In this document: positions 1-8,238 of the stretch, in pieces | Numbering within the stretch: position 1 is the stretch's first letter | How the letters are laid out: each line of letters begins with the position of its first letter | Assembly (NCBI GenBank): GCA_010672925.1 | Contig: JAAHFP010000013.1 | Coordinates: 62,001-126,000 of the forward strand | Length of the DNA: 64,000 bases | DNA from: Symploca sp. SIO1C2 | GTDB taxonomy: Bacteria; Cyanobacteriota; Cyanobacteriia; Cyanobacteriales; Coleofasciculaceae | Direction: 5' to 3' | Position numbers and translations under genes: made by a program | Notes under the pieces: generated by a model | What the model saw: the letters and a program-made list of their open reading frames with translations, nothing else | What the model was told of the DNA's origin: nothing | Databases searched by the model: none

Positions 1-124
1 ATTGCCACCAATGTTAAAAATATTCGTTTCATATGTACCGTTTTTTCTGTACTGTTTTGTACCATGAAATGAAAAAAATCAGTTTTCTAGGTGAATAATG
101 CGATTGCCCACGGCAGCAGTGTAG

Positions 125-1918
125 CTAATCGCTCAACGTCACCTCTCTGGCCAGGTATTTAAACCAGGTGAAGTACAAACCAAGGGAAAGGAGAAGGAAC
201 AGTAGTAGTAGAATGCAAAAATTATCCCAACGTTTCATGATGAGCATCATGCCCATGAGGAATAAAACTAGCTGCCAGGGAATGGCGATTAAGGTAGCAA
301 GCATGTCCCGTCGATTCTCATTATTGATTCTAGCCTGAATATTAGTTGGGAGCTTGTTGCGGATTTTGCCCCACCAACCAAATGGTCTAGTCTGTTGGTA
401 GAAGTTATCCATAACAGCCGTATCTGTTGGCTCAGTTAAAATCGTCCCCAAGATACATCCGAGGAAGGAGCAAATACTGGGAATCAAAAAGAGTCCATAT
501 TCGTTGAAATTAGGATTCAAGTTAGGTAGTATCACTGCCTTAGCGAGTATAGCTGCTACCATTCCCGCCACTGTACCAATAGCAAATCCATAGCCGTTAA
601 AGCGCCACCAATACCATCTAAAGACTAGGGGAATCGATAGTCCAGTGCCAAGACCAAGGGTGAGCCAGCCCCAAATATCGTTGATATTGGTAATATTGAA
701 ACTAAACAGTAATCCGACCACAACAATTACAACTGATGCCAAGCGGCTTTGGAAGACTAGTTGTTGTTCGGAAGCTTCCGGAGCAATGTAGGCTTGATAG
801 ATATCTTTCACCCAGTAAGCAGCACTCGCATTGATAATCGAGTCAAAAGTAGACATTGCGGCGGCAATAAAGCAAGCTACTAGTAATCCTTTGATGCCGA
901 TGGGAACATAGGCAGCAATGACTTTAGGTAAGATCAGTTCAGGGTCAGTAATTGCTTCTGTAGTTATGCCGTAATGAATGCCAAGAACAGCGAAAGCTGT
1001 TACTAGAGGCCAGCGAAATGATAGCAGTAAAATCCAGAACAAGGAAAGTAAACCAGCTTCGCGATCGCTTTTGGCCGCAAAGTAGCGTTGGATCATATAA
1101 CCACCTCCTCCTCCAAAACCTGTCATAATTTCTTTCAACAGGTAGAAGAAAATTACTCCTCCAAACAAATTGAAGATGGCATAATCTCCTGGTAGATCAA
1201 CCGTTATGGGAGGAAAAATACTGCTCCACTCAGCGAAACTCCACTGTTGCAATTGTTCAGATCCAGGAAGAGTAATGGAGAAGGTATCTGGAATAGTCGC
1301 TGTTTGTAGAGCTAAGACACAAATATAAAGAATAGCGAGGAAAACTAAGATGCCCTGAAATACATCTGTCCAGACTACCCCATAGAAACCACTTAAGGTT
1401 GTATAAATTAGAGCTAGTAGAATCAGAAAAATCGCAGCATAGCGGTCATCAATACCCAGAAAGTTACCAAAAAATTTGCCACCTCCAACGGCAAAGTAAC
1501 TCATTGTACCAATAGCAAAGATAATATTGGCAACGGCACTAATAATACGGGCGATATTTCCTTCTCTACCGGAACCAAACCGCAAGCGCATCCATTCAGC
1601 TAAAGTCATTACTTGGGCTCTTCGGTTCCACTTGCCCATAAAAATCATCAGCATTGCCATAATTAAGACAACGCCACCCCGGATTTCAATGAACAATCCT
1701 TTTGTTCCTAAGGCATAGACTAAGGCAGTGATAATCATAGTGCCAGCAAGGTCGGTATTGGATGCCATACCAGATGCTCCCAAAACCCACCAAGGCAAAC
1801 GGCGATTACCCAAAAAGTAAGATTCTATTCCCTCAGAGGCTTTCCGCTGAAGCACCATACCGAAAATGACTATACCTATGAGGTAGACAATGACAATAAT
1901 GTAGTCAATTGGATGCAT
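125..1918 (-). CDS. Sodium:solute symporter (SSS) family transporter
   Basis: A 597-residue polytopic membrane protein with about 13 hydrophobic segments along its whole length. The N-terminus has the SSS hallmark pattern: a first helix, then a YFLGNRRLPWW loop (about residues 34-44) and a GASGMASNTDLAGT helix (about 47-60), the usual sodium and substrate region of LeuT-fold symporters. The family couples sodium entry to uptake of sugars, amino acids, acetate or other solutes; the substrate cannot be read from sequence. The start codon at 1918 lies directly beside three copies of TTAAATTG, so no normal Shine-Dalgarno is visible. It is transcribed away from the divergent gene at 2028. The family call is secure, the substrate unknown. 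Confidence 0.88.
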   Translation of the reverse strand: MHPIDYIIVIVYLIGIVIFGMVLQRKASEGIESYFLGNRRLPWWVLGASGMASNTDLAGTMIITALVYALGTKGLFIEIRGGVVLIMAMLMIFMGKWNRRAQVMTLAEWMRLRFGSGREGNIARIISAVANIIFAIGTMSYFAVGGGKFFGNFLGIDDRYAAIFLILLALIYTTLSGFYGVVWTDVFQGILVFLAILYICVLALQTATIPDTFSITLPGSEQLQQWSFAEWSSIFPPITVDLPGDYAIFNLFGGVIFFYLLKEIMTGFGGGGGYMIQRYFAAKSDREAGLLSLFWILLLSFRWPLVTAFAVLGIHYGITTEAITDPELILPKVIAAYVPIGIKGLLVACFIAAAMSTFDSIINASAAYWVKDIYQAYIAPEASEQQLVFQSRLASVVIVVVGLLFSFNITNINDIWGWLTLGLGTGLSIPLVFRWYWWRFNGYGFAIGTVAGMVAAILAKAVILPNLNPNFNEYGLFLIPSICSFLGCILGTILTEPTDTAVMDNFYQQTRPFGWWGKIRNKLPTNIQARINNENRRDMLATLIAIPWQLVLFLMGMMLIMKRWDNFCILLLLFLLLSLGLYFTWFKYLAREVTLSD

Positions 1919-1922
1919 TTGG

Positions 1923-1946
1923 TTAAATTGTTAAATTGTTAAATTG
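1923..1946. repeat. Short tandem repeat, TTAAATTG x3
   Basis: Three perfect 8-bp units lie 4 bp upstream of the symporter start codon, in the place where a ribosome binding site would be expected. This resembles the short tandemly repeated repetitive (STRR) sequences known from filamentous cyanobacteria. Confidence 0.9.
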
Positions 1947-2027
1947 TCAATTGATTGTTTGAGCAAAAATACTCAACTTTTTCTTGTAAAATAAGATTCT
2001 AACACCTCATACCTAACACCTAAACTT

Positions 2028-2702
2028 GTGATGAGCAGAAAAATTGGATTTTGGTTACTTTGGTTGGGTTTTATTGCCTATGCTTTCTTACTAGCTCCTC
2101 CTGCTCAACCAGATACCGCAGAACTAATTGTCAACCTCTCCTCTGGAAAATGGCAAGACATCAATCCCTTGGTGGTTTCTTTGTTTAATATTATGGGGAT
2201 TTGGCCAATAATTTATAGCTGCCTGATACTCATTGATGGTAGGCAACAAAAGTTTCCCGCTTGGCCTTTTGCTACAGCTTCTTTTGGCGTGGGAGCATTT
2301 GCGATATTACCTTACTTAGCATTAAGGAAACCAAATCAAAAGTTTACTGGTTCTCTAGGGAGGTTACTGAAGGTTTTAGATTCTCGCTGGTTTGGTATTG
2401 CTCTAACTTTAGGTGCTATTGTGCTGTTAAGTTACGGATTAAGTGGTGATTGGGGAGATTTTATTAGACAGTGGCAAACCAACCGTTTTATTCATGTAAT
2501 GAGTCTGGATTTTTGCTTACTGTGTCTTTTGTTTTCCTTTTTACTAGGAGATGATGTTGCACGGCGGGGGATGAAAAGTTCTCCTTGGTTTTGGGTTATA
2601 GCATTAGTACCATTATTAGGACCGCTGTTGTATTTATCTTTTCGTTCCCCTCTATCAAGTGAGGAGGAAGAAGAAACTACTGGTAAGCAGCAACCAGTTT
2701 AA
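2028..2702 (+). CDS. DUF2834-type membrane protein
   Basis: A 224-residue protein with roughly six hydrophobic segments and an acidic C-terminal tail (SSEEEEETT). The N-terminus (KIGFWLLWLGFIAYAFLLAPP) and the LCLLFSFLLGDD segment match a conserved cyanobacterial and plastid membrane family usually labelled DUF2834. No enzymatic motif is visible and no function is established. The gene is divergent from the symporter with about 110 bp between start codons, so both promoters must sit in that short region. The family label is from memory of similar cyanobacterial proteins, so moderate confidence; that it is a real membrane-protein gene is clear. Confidence 0.75.
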   Translation: MMSRKIGFWLLWLGFIAYAFLLAPPAQPDTAELIVNLSSGKWQDINPLVVSLFNIMGIWPIIYSCLILIDGRQQKFPAWPFATASFGVGAFAILPYLALRKPNQKFTGSLGRLLKVLDSRWFGIALTLGAIVLLSYGLSGDWGDFIRQWQTNRFIHVMSLDFCLLCLLFSFLLGDDVARRGMKSSPWFWVIALVPLLGPLLYLSFRSPLSSEEEEETTGKQQPV

Positions 2703-2784
2703 CAGAATTGCGATCGCGGATTTTTGGTAAATCAACAATTTATACCAAATTCGCATCTCAAAGAAAGCTAAAATAATGGAATAA

Positions 2785-2861
2785 GTAGGTTGGGTGTAGC
2801 GATAGCGTAACCCAACAATGGAGCATATTATGTTGGGTGTCATTCCGTTCCACCAACCTAC
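2785..2861. repeat. Nested inverted-repeat element (GTAGGTTGGGTG type)
   Basis: The outer arms GTAGGTTGGGTG and CACCAACCTAC are complementary apart from one extra base. An inner pair ACCCAACA/TGTTGGGT is perfect. The sequence belongs to the class of small dispersed palindromic units with a 'gttgggtg' core often seen in cyanobacterial intergenic DNA. It lies between converging genes and could fold as a strong hairpin for either transcript. Confidence 0.7.
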
Positions 2862-2944
2862 ATTTTTAGGCCTGCCACCGTTGTTTTTGGTTCTAGATAA
2901 ATAACAAACAACCAACAACCAACAACAAATAACAAACAACAAAA

Positions 2945-3535
2945 TCAAGAGTTGGAAGTATAAGAGCGAATAAAATTACGAAGACGTCGATAAGCCCAGG
3001 GACCAATCAAATAAATGGACAATATTAAATTCAATCCCTGTTCAAAAAAGCCAAACTCCCTGCCGTAGTAGCGATGATCCCAATAGCTGACTGGACTCTG
3101 GAATCGGATTGTCCAATCTAAGGGGAAAAATAACAAAGGGCCATCATCTGCATGGGTGAGAATATCAAGAACAGTATGTAACAGACAAGCAAGCAGAAAC
3201 CAAAGCAACCAGCCTGTTGGCAAATTAGAATCGCGGCGGCGTAAGTACCAAACTAAAGCTAGTCCTAACAGAAGCACAACTGGGGAGTGGAGGAAGTTGT
3301 GGGAGCCAATCCAAAAAGGGTTTTGAAAAAACAACTCTCCAAACATATAGTTGCCAGTATCTTCCAGGCTCCAGCCTTTGAATAAAGGGTAGTAAATGAC
3401 ACCACCAATGGATAAAATCCACAGAGGTAAGTCAGGGGCAATAGAGCCTAACAAAAATGCACTCTTGACAATCGTTACTTTGGGTAAGCTTTTTTCCAGA
3501 GTAGCAGTTATCAGGAAGTGGGAAGGAGTATTCAT
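2945..3535 (-). CDS. DUF457-like membrane-bound metal-dependent hydrolase
   Basis: A 196-residue membrane protein with histidine/aspartate motifs arranged as in membrane-bound hydrolases of the DUF457/YdjM and zinc-phospholipase-like group: TPSHFL (residues 3-8), GSIAPDLP, HNFLHSP and LLHTVLDILTH followed by an aromatic segment. About four hydrophobic helices alternate with these motifs. The family is thought to be a metal-dependent hydrolase, but its substrate is unknown. The start ATG is the end of a run of five TCTTAAT heptamers on the coding strand, so no ribosome binding site is recognisable; an internal start would remove the conserved first histidine motif, so this start is kept. Confidence 0.7.
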   Translation of the reverse strand: MNTPSHFLITATLEKSLPKVTIVKSAFLLGSIAPDLPLWILSIGGVIYYPLFKGWSLEDTGNYMFGELFFQNPFWIGSHNFLHSPVVLLLGLALVWYLRRRDSNLPTGWLLWFLLACLLHTVLDILTHADDGPLLFFPLDWTIRFQSPVSYWDHRYYGREFGFFEQGLNLILSIYLIGPWAYRRLRNFIRSYTSNS

Positions 3536-3568
3536 TAAGAATTAAGAATTAAGAATTAAGAATTAAGA
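3534..3568. repeat. Heptamer array ATTAAGA x5 abutting a start codon
   Basis: Five perfect 7-bp units; the first shares two bases with the start codon (CAT at 3533-3535 on the plus strand) of the hydrolase gene. It is an STRR-type microsatellite. Confidence 0.95.
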
Positions 3569-3699
3569 ATTGAATTGTACATATTGTAGGGGCGGGTTTA
3601 GCGATAATTTAGGCGATGTTACCTGAATATTTCTATCAAAACCCGCCCAGAGCTATCCCCTGTAAAACACTACTAATCTCCAGGTTCAGAATCTAGATT

Positions 3700-4362
3700 C
3701 TAACGCTTTAATGCTAACGTTAGACCATCGGCGATGGTAACTATACTAAGACTCACCCGCTGGTCTTGATGGAGCTTTTGATTAAAGGCTCGAATTGCTT
3801 TGGTGCTATTGTCTTGCACTTGGGAATCTGCGACTTTCCCTGACCAAAGTACGTTATCTACAGCAATTAGTCCACCGGGACGTACTAGTTTTAATGCCTG
3901 CTCATAATAGTTGATGTAGTTTCTTTTATCAGCATCAATAAAAGCAAAATCAAAAGTGTTTGCTTGTCCCTCTGCTAGTAACTGTTCTAATGTTTCTAGC
4001 GCTGGGGCAATGTGGAGTTCAATTTTATCAGCTACACCAGCCTGTTGCCAGTGGCGACGGGCAATAGCCGTGTACTCTTCACTGACGTCACAAGCAACTA
4101 CCTTGCCATCTGATGGTAGTGCCAAGGCGACTGCTAGAGAACTATAACCAGTAAATACTCCCACCTCTAAGGTTTTCTTAGCTCCCAACAACTGCACTAG
4201 TAAGGCCATAAATTGCCCTTGCTCAGGAGCAATCTGCATTATACTCATTGGCAGTTGCGCTGTTTCCTGCCGTAACTGAGCCAAAATTTCTGGCTCCCGT
4301 AGAGAAACTGATTGTAAATAGTTGTACAGTTGGTCGTCAAGTCCCAGGGTTTTGTTTGTCAT
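3700..4362 (-). CDS. Class I SAM-dependent O-methyltransferase (caffeoyl-CoA type)
   Basis: A 220-residue protein of the small cation-dependent O-methyltransferase family (Methyltransf_3). Visible motifs are the SAM-binding LEVGVFTGYSSLAVALAL (about 61-78), VACDVSEEY (acidic residue after strand 2), FDFAFIDADKRNY (metal-binding Asp, about 137-149) and VDNVLWSGKV. The length is typical. The enzymes methylate catechol-like hydroxyls with Mg2+ and SAM; the natural substrate in cyanobacteria is often unknown. The gene stands alone and ends near the downstream intergenic repeats. A HIP1 site lies just upstream of its start codon. Confidence 0.9.
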   Translation of the reverse strand: MTNKTLGLDDQLYNYLQSVSLREPEILAQLRQETAQLPMSIMQIAPEQGQFMALLVQLLGAKKTLEVGVFTGYSSLAVALALPSDGKVVACDVSEEYTAIARRHWQQAGVADKIELHIAPALETLEQLLAEGQANTFDFAFIDADKRNYINYYEQALKLVRPGGLIAVDNVLWSGKVADSQVQDNSTKAIRAFNQKLHQDQRVSLSIVTIADGLTLALKR

Positions 4363-4516
4363 AGCGATCGCATACTAGCTAGAAAGTTGTTTAAACGACA
4401 ATAAAGAAGAAGAAATTGCTGAGTTGACAGCCAAACTTGATTTCCAGGTATGATTGTTATAGTTGATCATAATATCGAAAAACACGCTCACAACTTTTAG
4501 AAAGAAAGATGTGGAT

Positions 4517-4903
4517 ATGATGACTGGATATCATAAGCAACCAACTATCATCCGTACAGAAAGCGGACTAACGATTGCAGGAACTCGCATCACCCTTTAC
4601 GATGTGATGGACTACATAACTGCCCAATATCCACACAAATTCATCTGTACTCTGTTCCGGCTAACAGATGAGCAAATGAACGCTGCTCTTACCTATATTG
4701 AAGCCAATCGTGCTGAGGTCGAGGCGGAGTATTGCCTTGTACTAGAAGAAGCTAAAGAACTTCAGCAATATTGGAGAGAGCAAAATAGAGAATTAATTGA
4801 AAAAATAGCTAAGATGCCACCACCCCCTGGCAAAGAAGTTGCTTGGGAAAAACTTCAGGCTCAAAAAGCTAAACTTCAAGCCAGACTTGTCTCCAAAGCA
4901 TGA
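4517..4903 (+). CDS. DUF433 domain protein
   Basis: A 128-residue protein. The first half fits DUF433 (IIRTESGLTIAGTRITLYDVMDYI followed by a helix-turn segment FRLTDEQMNAALTYIEANRAEVEAEY), a small winged-helix-like domain often found as an antitoxin partner. The second half is a charged helix ending in KLQAQKAKLQARL, probably a coiled coil. No toxin-like PIN gene follows, so toxin-antitoxin function is not supported here. The reading frame is open back to a TTG at 4463, but the ATG at 4517 starts just before the conserved domain and is preferred. Confidence 0.7.
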   Translation: MMTGYHKQPTIIRTESGLTIAGTRITLYDVMDYITAQYPHKFICTLFRLTDEQMNAALTYIEANRAEVEAEYCLVLEEAKELQQYWREQNRELIEKIAKMPPPPGKEVAWEKLQAQKAKLQARLVSKA

Positions 4904-4971
4904 TTTTTCTAATTGACCATTTTTTGAATTCAAAATTCAAAATTCAAAATGAGGAAAAGATAATTTTGCAT

Positions 4972-5613
4972 TTAAATTCTCAATTTATTCAATGCCAGTT
5001 GAACACGGGTTCGTACTGCCAAATCTGCATCAGTCGCAAGCATTTGCTCAAGCTGAGCCTTAATATCACCTACTAAATCTGGTTGAGTGAGTTTTACTGA
5101 GCTCCCTAATCCTTGCAAGGCAACGGCAGTGGCATAGCGAACTACCCATTCTGCGTCTTGGCAGGTAAGTTGTAGGGTTGCGAAGACTCGCTTTTGAGCA
5201 GGATTCACTTCTGAGGGTAGCATTTTTGACCAGTTCAGGTTGCCTAAACCCCTGGCAGCGGCTCGACGGACACTCATGGCAAAATCTGTTGCCGCAGCTT
5301 CTAGCAAGGTTTCTAAGGCTCTGGGGTCAGCAATTCCAGCTAATGCTCGGATTGCCCAGGCTCTACCTCCGTAGTTGTAATCATCCATCAAGTTCAGCAA
5401 TGGTAGTACGGCAACTTCCCCTAATTGCACTAATCCAATCACTGCTGCTATTGCTGGACTAGGGTTGTTGTAGCTGAGAACCTCAATCAAGGTGGGAATA
5501 CCTGCCTCTAAACGAGCATTTGCTAATGCTTTCACTGCATTCAGTAGGCTGACAGTTGAATCAGCTTGCTTAACCGCTTGAATCAATTCTAAGGCATTGG
5601 TATTGCTAGTCAT
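4972..5613 (-). CDS. cpcF: Phycocyanin alpha-subunit phycocyanobilin lyase, subunit CpcF
   Basis: A 213-residue all-helical protein of HEAT/armadillo repeats: paired helices such as ALELIQAVKQADSTVSLLNAV, ALETLLEAAATDFAMSVRRAAARGLG and WVVRYATAVALQGLG. Length and repeat pattern match CpcF/PecF, which pairs with CpcE/PecE to attach phycocyanobilin to Cys84 of the alpha subunit. It is the last gene of the cpcB-cpcA-cpcE-cpcF row. The frame extends to a TTG at 5640, but the ATG at 5613 gives the usual N-terminus. CpcF rather than PecF is inferred because cpcBA are adjacent and CpcA has its Cys84. Confidence 0.87.
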   Translation of the reverse strand: MTSNTNALELIQAVKQADSTVSLLNAVKALANARLEAGIPTLIEVLSYNNPSPAIAAVIGLVQLGEVAVLPLLNLMDDYNYGGRAWAIRALAGIADPRALETLLEAAATDFAMSVRRAAARGLGNLNWSKMLPSEVNPAQKRVFATLQLTCQDAEWVVRYATAVALQGLGSSVKLTQPDLVGDIKAQLEQMLATDADLAVRTRVQLALNKLRI

Positions 5614-5772
5614 GAAGGGAAGTGAGAAACCATTGATCAAATATAGCGTTATTCAACCTTCAGCTATCAGCATTCAGCATTTAGTGTTCAGTTATCAGCA
5701 CTCAATATTCTGCCTTCAACTTTCAGTTGATCCCACCTCTGGCGACTAACCCAAGAGGCATCGGGGGAACAT

Positions 5773-6609
5773 TTATAATAAGTTATCCATTAAGTTCATT
5801 AAATAAATAGCTGTATCCGAGACAGAGGAAGGGTCCAGAGAATAATCTTTTACATGATGCTCTAGGAGTCCTTTGAGGGAAATAAGCTTGAGATTATTTT
5901 CTGCTGATGTCTGGGCGATGGCTTTTGCTGCAGGTAGATAACCGATTGCTCCTAGATCAGAAAGGGCTGCACGCCGTAGCAGTAATTTTTCCCCTGCCAA
6001 AGCTTGAACCAAACGTTCTGCATAGATAGGGTTTTGAGCCAACTGATACATAGCTCTGGCTGCTGAGTATTGTAGCCGCTCTACGGAATGTTCTAGGAAT
6101 GGTTCAATTAAGTCGATTGCTTCACTAGCACCAAGGGAACCTAAAACTTCTATAACTAAATTGTATGGTTGTGCCAAGTGGGGAGATCCTGGAATAGGTT
6201 CAGCTACAGCTGACCCACCTTCTAGTAATTGCATTAGTTCTGGGATGCAGGAGCGATCACCTAACTTACCTAAGGACTGAACCGCTGCTTCCCGAACATA
6301 AAAATCTGAACAGTCCAAACAAGCAATCAACGCTGGTACTGCTCGACAATCTTCCAGTTTGCCTAGTGCCCTTGCTGCATTCCGTCGTAGGGGATATCCT
6401 CCTAATTCTGTCCGGTTCGCCTCATCATCTAATGCTGCAATTAATGCCTCTATTACCTCTGGAGCCCGGATTCGGAACCTACCCAACCACCAGGCTGCAT
6501 AATATTGAAGTCCTTGGTCTTCCCCTTTTAGATTAGCGATCGCTTGCTCTACCGTTAAACACTCAGGATTATCAACTTCAGTATAATTTTCAGGGCTAGA
6601 CTCCAACAT
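5773..6609 (-). CDS. cpcE: Phycocyanin alpha-subunit phycocyanobilin lyase, subunit CpcE
   Basis: A 278-residue HEAT-repeat protein. The segment LTVEQAIANLKG, then YYAAWWLGRFR, then GGYPLRRNAARALGKLEDCRAVPALI is highly characteristic of CpcE. CpcE and CpcF form a heterodimer that loads phycocyanobilin on Cys84 of CpcA, and can also remove or transfer it. It lies downstream of cpcA across a strong hairpin and upstream of cpcF with a 160-base gap. No strong Shine-Dalgarno is visible, in keeping with low expression relative to cpcBA. The rod-linker genes cpcC and cpcD, often found between cpcA and cpcE, are absent. Confidence 0.93.
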   Translation of the reverse strand: MLESSPENYTEVDNPECLTVEQAIANLKGEDQGLQYYAAWWLGRFRIRAPEVIEALIAALDDEANRTELGGYPLRRNAARALGKLEDCRAVPALIACLDCSDFYVREAAVQSLGKLGDRSCIPELMQLLEGGSAVAEPIPGSPHLAQPYNLVIEVLGSLGASEAIDLIEPFLEHSVERLQYSAARAMYQLAQNPIYAERLVQALAGEKLLLRRAALSDLGAIGYLPAAKAIAQTSAENNLKLISLKGLLEHHVKDYSLDPSSVSDTAIYLMNLMDNLL

Positions 6610-6674
6610 GGGTCAACCGATTTTTAATTAATGAAGAGTATTATAAGCAGTATTAATAAATTTAGATACAACAA

Positions 6675-6734
6675 TGCCCGGACAAGTAAACAAATACTAA
6701 ACTATTGACTAGCACCTGCCTACTTTTCCGGGCA
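6675..6734 (-). terminator. 14-bp inverted repeat between cpcA and cpcE
   Basis: TGCCCGGACAAGTA (6675-6688) and TACTTTTCCGGGCA (6721-6734) are complementary at 13 of 14 positions, with a 32-nt loop. The hairpin starts about 10 nt after the cpcA stop codon on the minus-strand transcript. There is no strong T-run, so it more likely acts as an mRNA-stabilising or partial-termination structure that separates abundant cpcBA message from the lyase genes. Seen directly; the role is inferred. Confidence 0.75.
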
Positions 6735-6744
6735 AAAGGAGCAA

Positions 6745-7233
6745 CTAGCTCAGAGCATTGATCGCATAGCTAATATAGGTATTTGCTTCACCAGCTTGAT
6801 CACCAGTTAAACCATGGTTAGCCTTGATGTACTTGAGAGCTTCGATGTACCAGCTAGGAGATAGTTCAAAAGTGCTGTTAATTTCAGCTAATCCAGCAAT
6901 TAGGTAATCATCCATTGGACCTGTACCACCAGCAACCAAGCAGTAGGTAATCATGCGCAGGTAGTAGCCGATGTCACGAGCACACTTAGCTTTACCTTCT
7001 GGGGTAGAAGAATAGCTAGGTCCCTGTGTAGTAGTGGTGTAAGGGTATTTAGTGTACACTGCCTGGGTTGCACCATTGATCAAGGTTTGAGCATTGGTGC
7101 TCAAGGTTTTTGCTGCTTCTAGGGCAGCTGTAGCCCGCTGGAAACGACCAAAAGCGGATTGAATTTCTGTATTGCTCAGAAAGCGACCTTGAGAATCAGC
7201 AGCGCCAACTGCTTCAGTTAGAGGTGTCTTCAT
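6745..7233 (-). CDS. cpcA: C-phycocyanin alpha subunit
   Basis: 162 residues, exactly the family length. Starts [20 protein letters not shown] and carries the bilin-binding motif [12 protein letters not shown] with Cys84, Arg86 and Asp87. The protein forms alpha-beta monomers and hexamers in phycobilisome rods, and absorbs orange-red light through one phycocyanobilin. A GGGAGA ribosome binding site lies 10 nt before the ATG. It follows cpcB with an 86-base spacer and is presumably co-transcribed with it. Nothing unusual is seen in the sequence; it is expected to be loaded by the CpcE/CpcF proteins encoded just downstream. Confidence 0.98.
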   Translation of the reverse strand: MKTPLTEAVGAADSQGRFLSNTEIQSAFGRFQRATAALEAAKTLSTNAQTLINGATQAVYTKYPYTTTTQGPSYSSTPEGKAKCARDIGYYLRMITYCLVAGGTGPMDDYLIAGLAEINSTFELSPSWYIEALKYIKANHGLTGDQAGEANTYISYAINALS

Positions 7234-7243
7234 TATTTAGGTA

Positions 7244-7249
7244 TCTCCC
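7244..7249 (-). promoter_or_regulatory. Ribosome binding site of cpcA
   Basis: GGGAGA on the minus strand with a 10-nt spacer to the cpcA ATG at 7233. Confidence 0.75.
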
Positions 7250-7319
7250 TAGGATTTTGCAAATTTTTCAAAGTAATGGAGGAGTTAATACTTCCACTAG
7301 CAAGTTTTTAGCTTGTTAT

Positions 7320-7838
7320 TTAGCCAACAGAAGCAGCTGCCTTCTCGAAGTAGCCACTAATTTCAGACATCAAAGAGCTGCAATCGCCAGGGGTGATACC
7401 GTTGCTGTCATTAGCGATCGCAATAGCAGCATCCTTCATCTTTTCTACACCAACAGCAACGGAAGCACCAGGGGTACCTAAAGCCAGGTAGGTTTCCCGC
7501 AAACCGTTTAGGCAGCGGTCTTCGAGTACACTGGCATCACCAGCATAAATTGCGTAGGTAACATAACGCAGAATAATTTCCATATCCCGCAAGCAAGCAG
7601 CCATCCGACGGCTGGTGTAAGCATTACCGCCAGGAGCGATTAACTGGGGTTGCTCACCGAACAGGGAACGAGCAGCGCTAGCAACGATAGCAGAAGAGTT
7701 GCTGGTGATGCGGTTAACTGCATCCATACGCTTGTTGCCGTCAGCAACTATAGCAGCTAGGGCATCTATTTGGGCAGTATTTAGATATTCACCCCGTGCA
7801 TCAGCTTGGGAAACTACCTTAGTGAATGCGTCGAACAT
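7320..7838 (-). CDS. cpcB: C-phycocyanin beta subunit
   Basis: 172 residues, exactly the usual length. It has both bilin cysteines: Cys82 in the [14 protein letters not shown] motif and Cys153 in the TPGDCSSL loop. Asn72, the site methylated by CpcM in other cyanobacteria, is present (GGNAYTS). It pairs with CpcA in rod discs. A GGAG ribosome binding site lies 8 nt before the ATG. The gene is first in the cpc operon and has a long upstream gap (7839-8238), which is expected to hold its promoter and a leader. Cys82 is normally loaded by CpcS-type and Cys153 by CpcT-type lyases; neither is in this window. Confidence 0.98.
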   Translation of the reverse strand: MFDAFTKVVSQADARGEYLNTAQIDALAAIVADGNKRMDAVNRITSNSSAIVASAARSLFGEQPQLIAPGGNAYTSRRMAACLRDMEIILRYVTYAIYAGDASVLEDRCLNGLRETYLALGTPGASVAVGVEKMKDAAIAIANDSNGITPGDCSSLMSEISGYFEKAAASVG

Positions 7839-7846
7839 ACAAAAAT

Positions 7847-7850
7847 CTCC
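7847..7850 (-). promoter_or_regulatory. Ribosome binding site of cpcB
   Basis: GGAG on the minus strand, 8 nt upstream of the cpcB ATG (7838). Confidence 0.75.
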
Positions 7851-8163
7851 GTACTTGACTTAAGTTGGATTCAAAATTGGCCTTAGCGTTGCTGTCGCAA
7901 GCCACTTTGAGCAGCATTAAGAGGTTTAAGACAGCTTGGCCATAACCTAAGTTGTTTTAGCAACCGTTTTTCCTTAGGTGCCTTGGATTCTTTAAGAAAA
8001 ACTGAAAAAACTTCATGACTTTCTTAGAAACTGACCTAAGGTGAAAACTGAGTTATGGCTTGCTTTTTCTTATCTTTTTCAACCTTACGGTAACTTTTAT
8101 ACAATGATGTCGAGCCTTTATTTATTACATATTATTAAGAAAGTTTTAGTTTCTAAGGCTTCT

Positions 8164-8198
8164 AGGTGGCAGGTGGCAGGTGGCAGGTGGCAGGTGGC
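8164..8198. repeat. Heptamer array AGGTGGC x5
   Basis: Five perfect 7-bp copies upstream of the cpc operon, followed by a partial unit. Related 'ggtggcagg/ggtaggtg' arrays occur elsewhere in this window, for example near 59750. Confidence 0.95.
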
Positions 8199-8238
8199 AG
8201 GATGAGATAAAGCTTATTTAATGACCAATAACTAATGA

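Larger units (their letters stand above)
7839..8238 (-). promoter_or_regulatory. cpc operon upstream region, 400 bp without a gene
   Basis: AT-rich region between the NblB-like gene and cpcB, both on the minus strand. By position it must hold the cpc promoter and leader. I could not fix a convincing -35/-10 pair by eye. Its distal end contains the AGGTGGC array, next to the NblB-like stop codon. Confidence 0.55.

Noticed and set aside
2655-2948. 97-codon minus-strand ORF
   Set aside because: It runs across the dispersed GTAGGTTGGGTG palindrome and STRR-like TTGTT repeats and overlaps the DUF2834-type gene end; no family resemblance.
4517-4903. DUF433 gene as part of a toxin-antitoxin pair
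   Set aside because: No PIN-domain or other toxin gene is adjacent; only the DUF433-like domain is supported.
7224-7481. 85-codon plus-strand ORF between cpcA and cpcB
   Set aside because: Overlaps conserved cpcB codons in antisense; no own ribosome binding site or homology signal.
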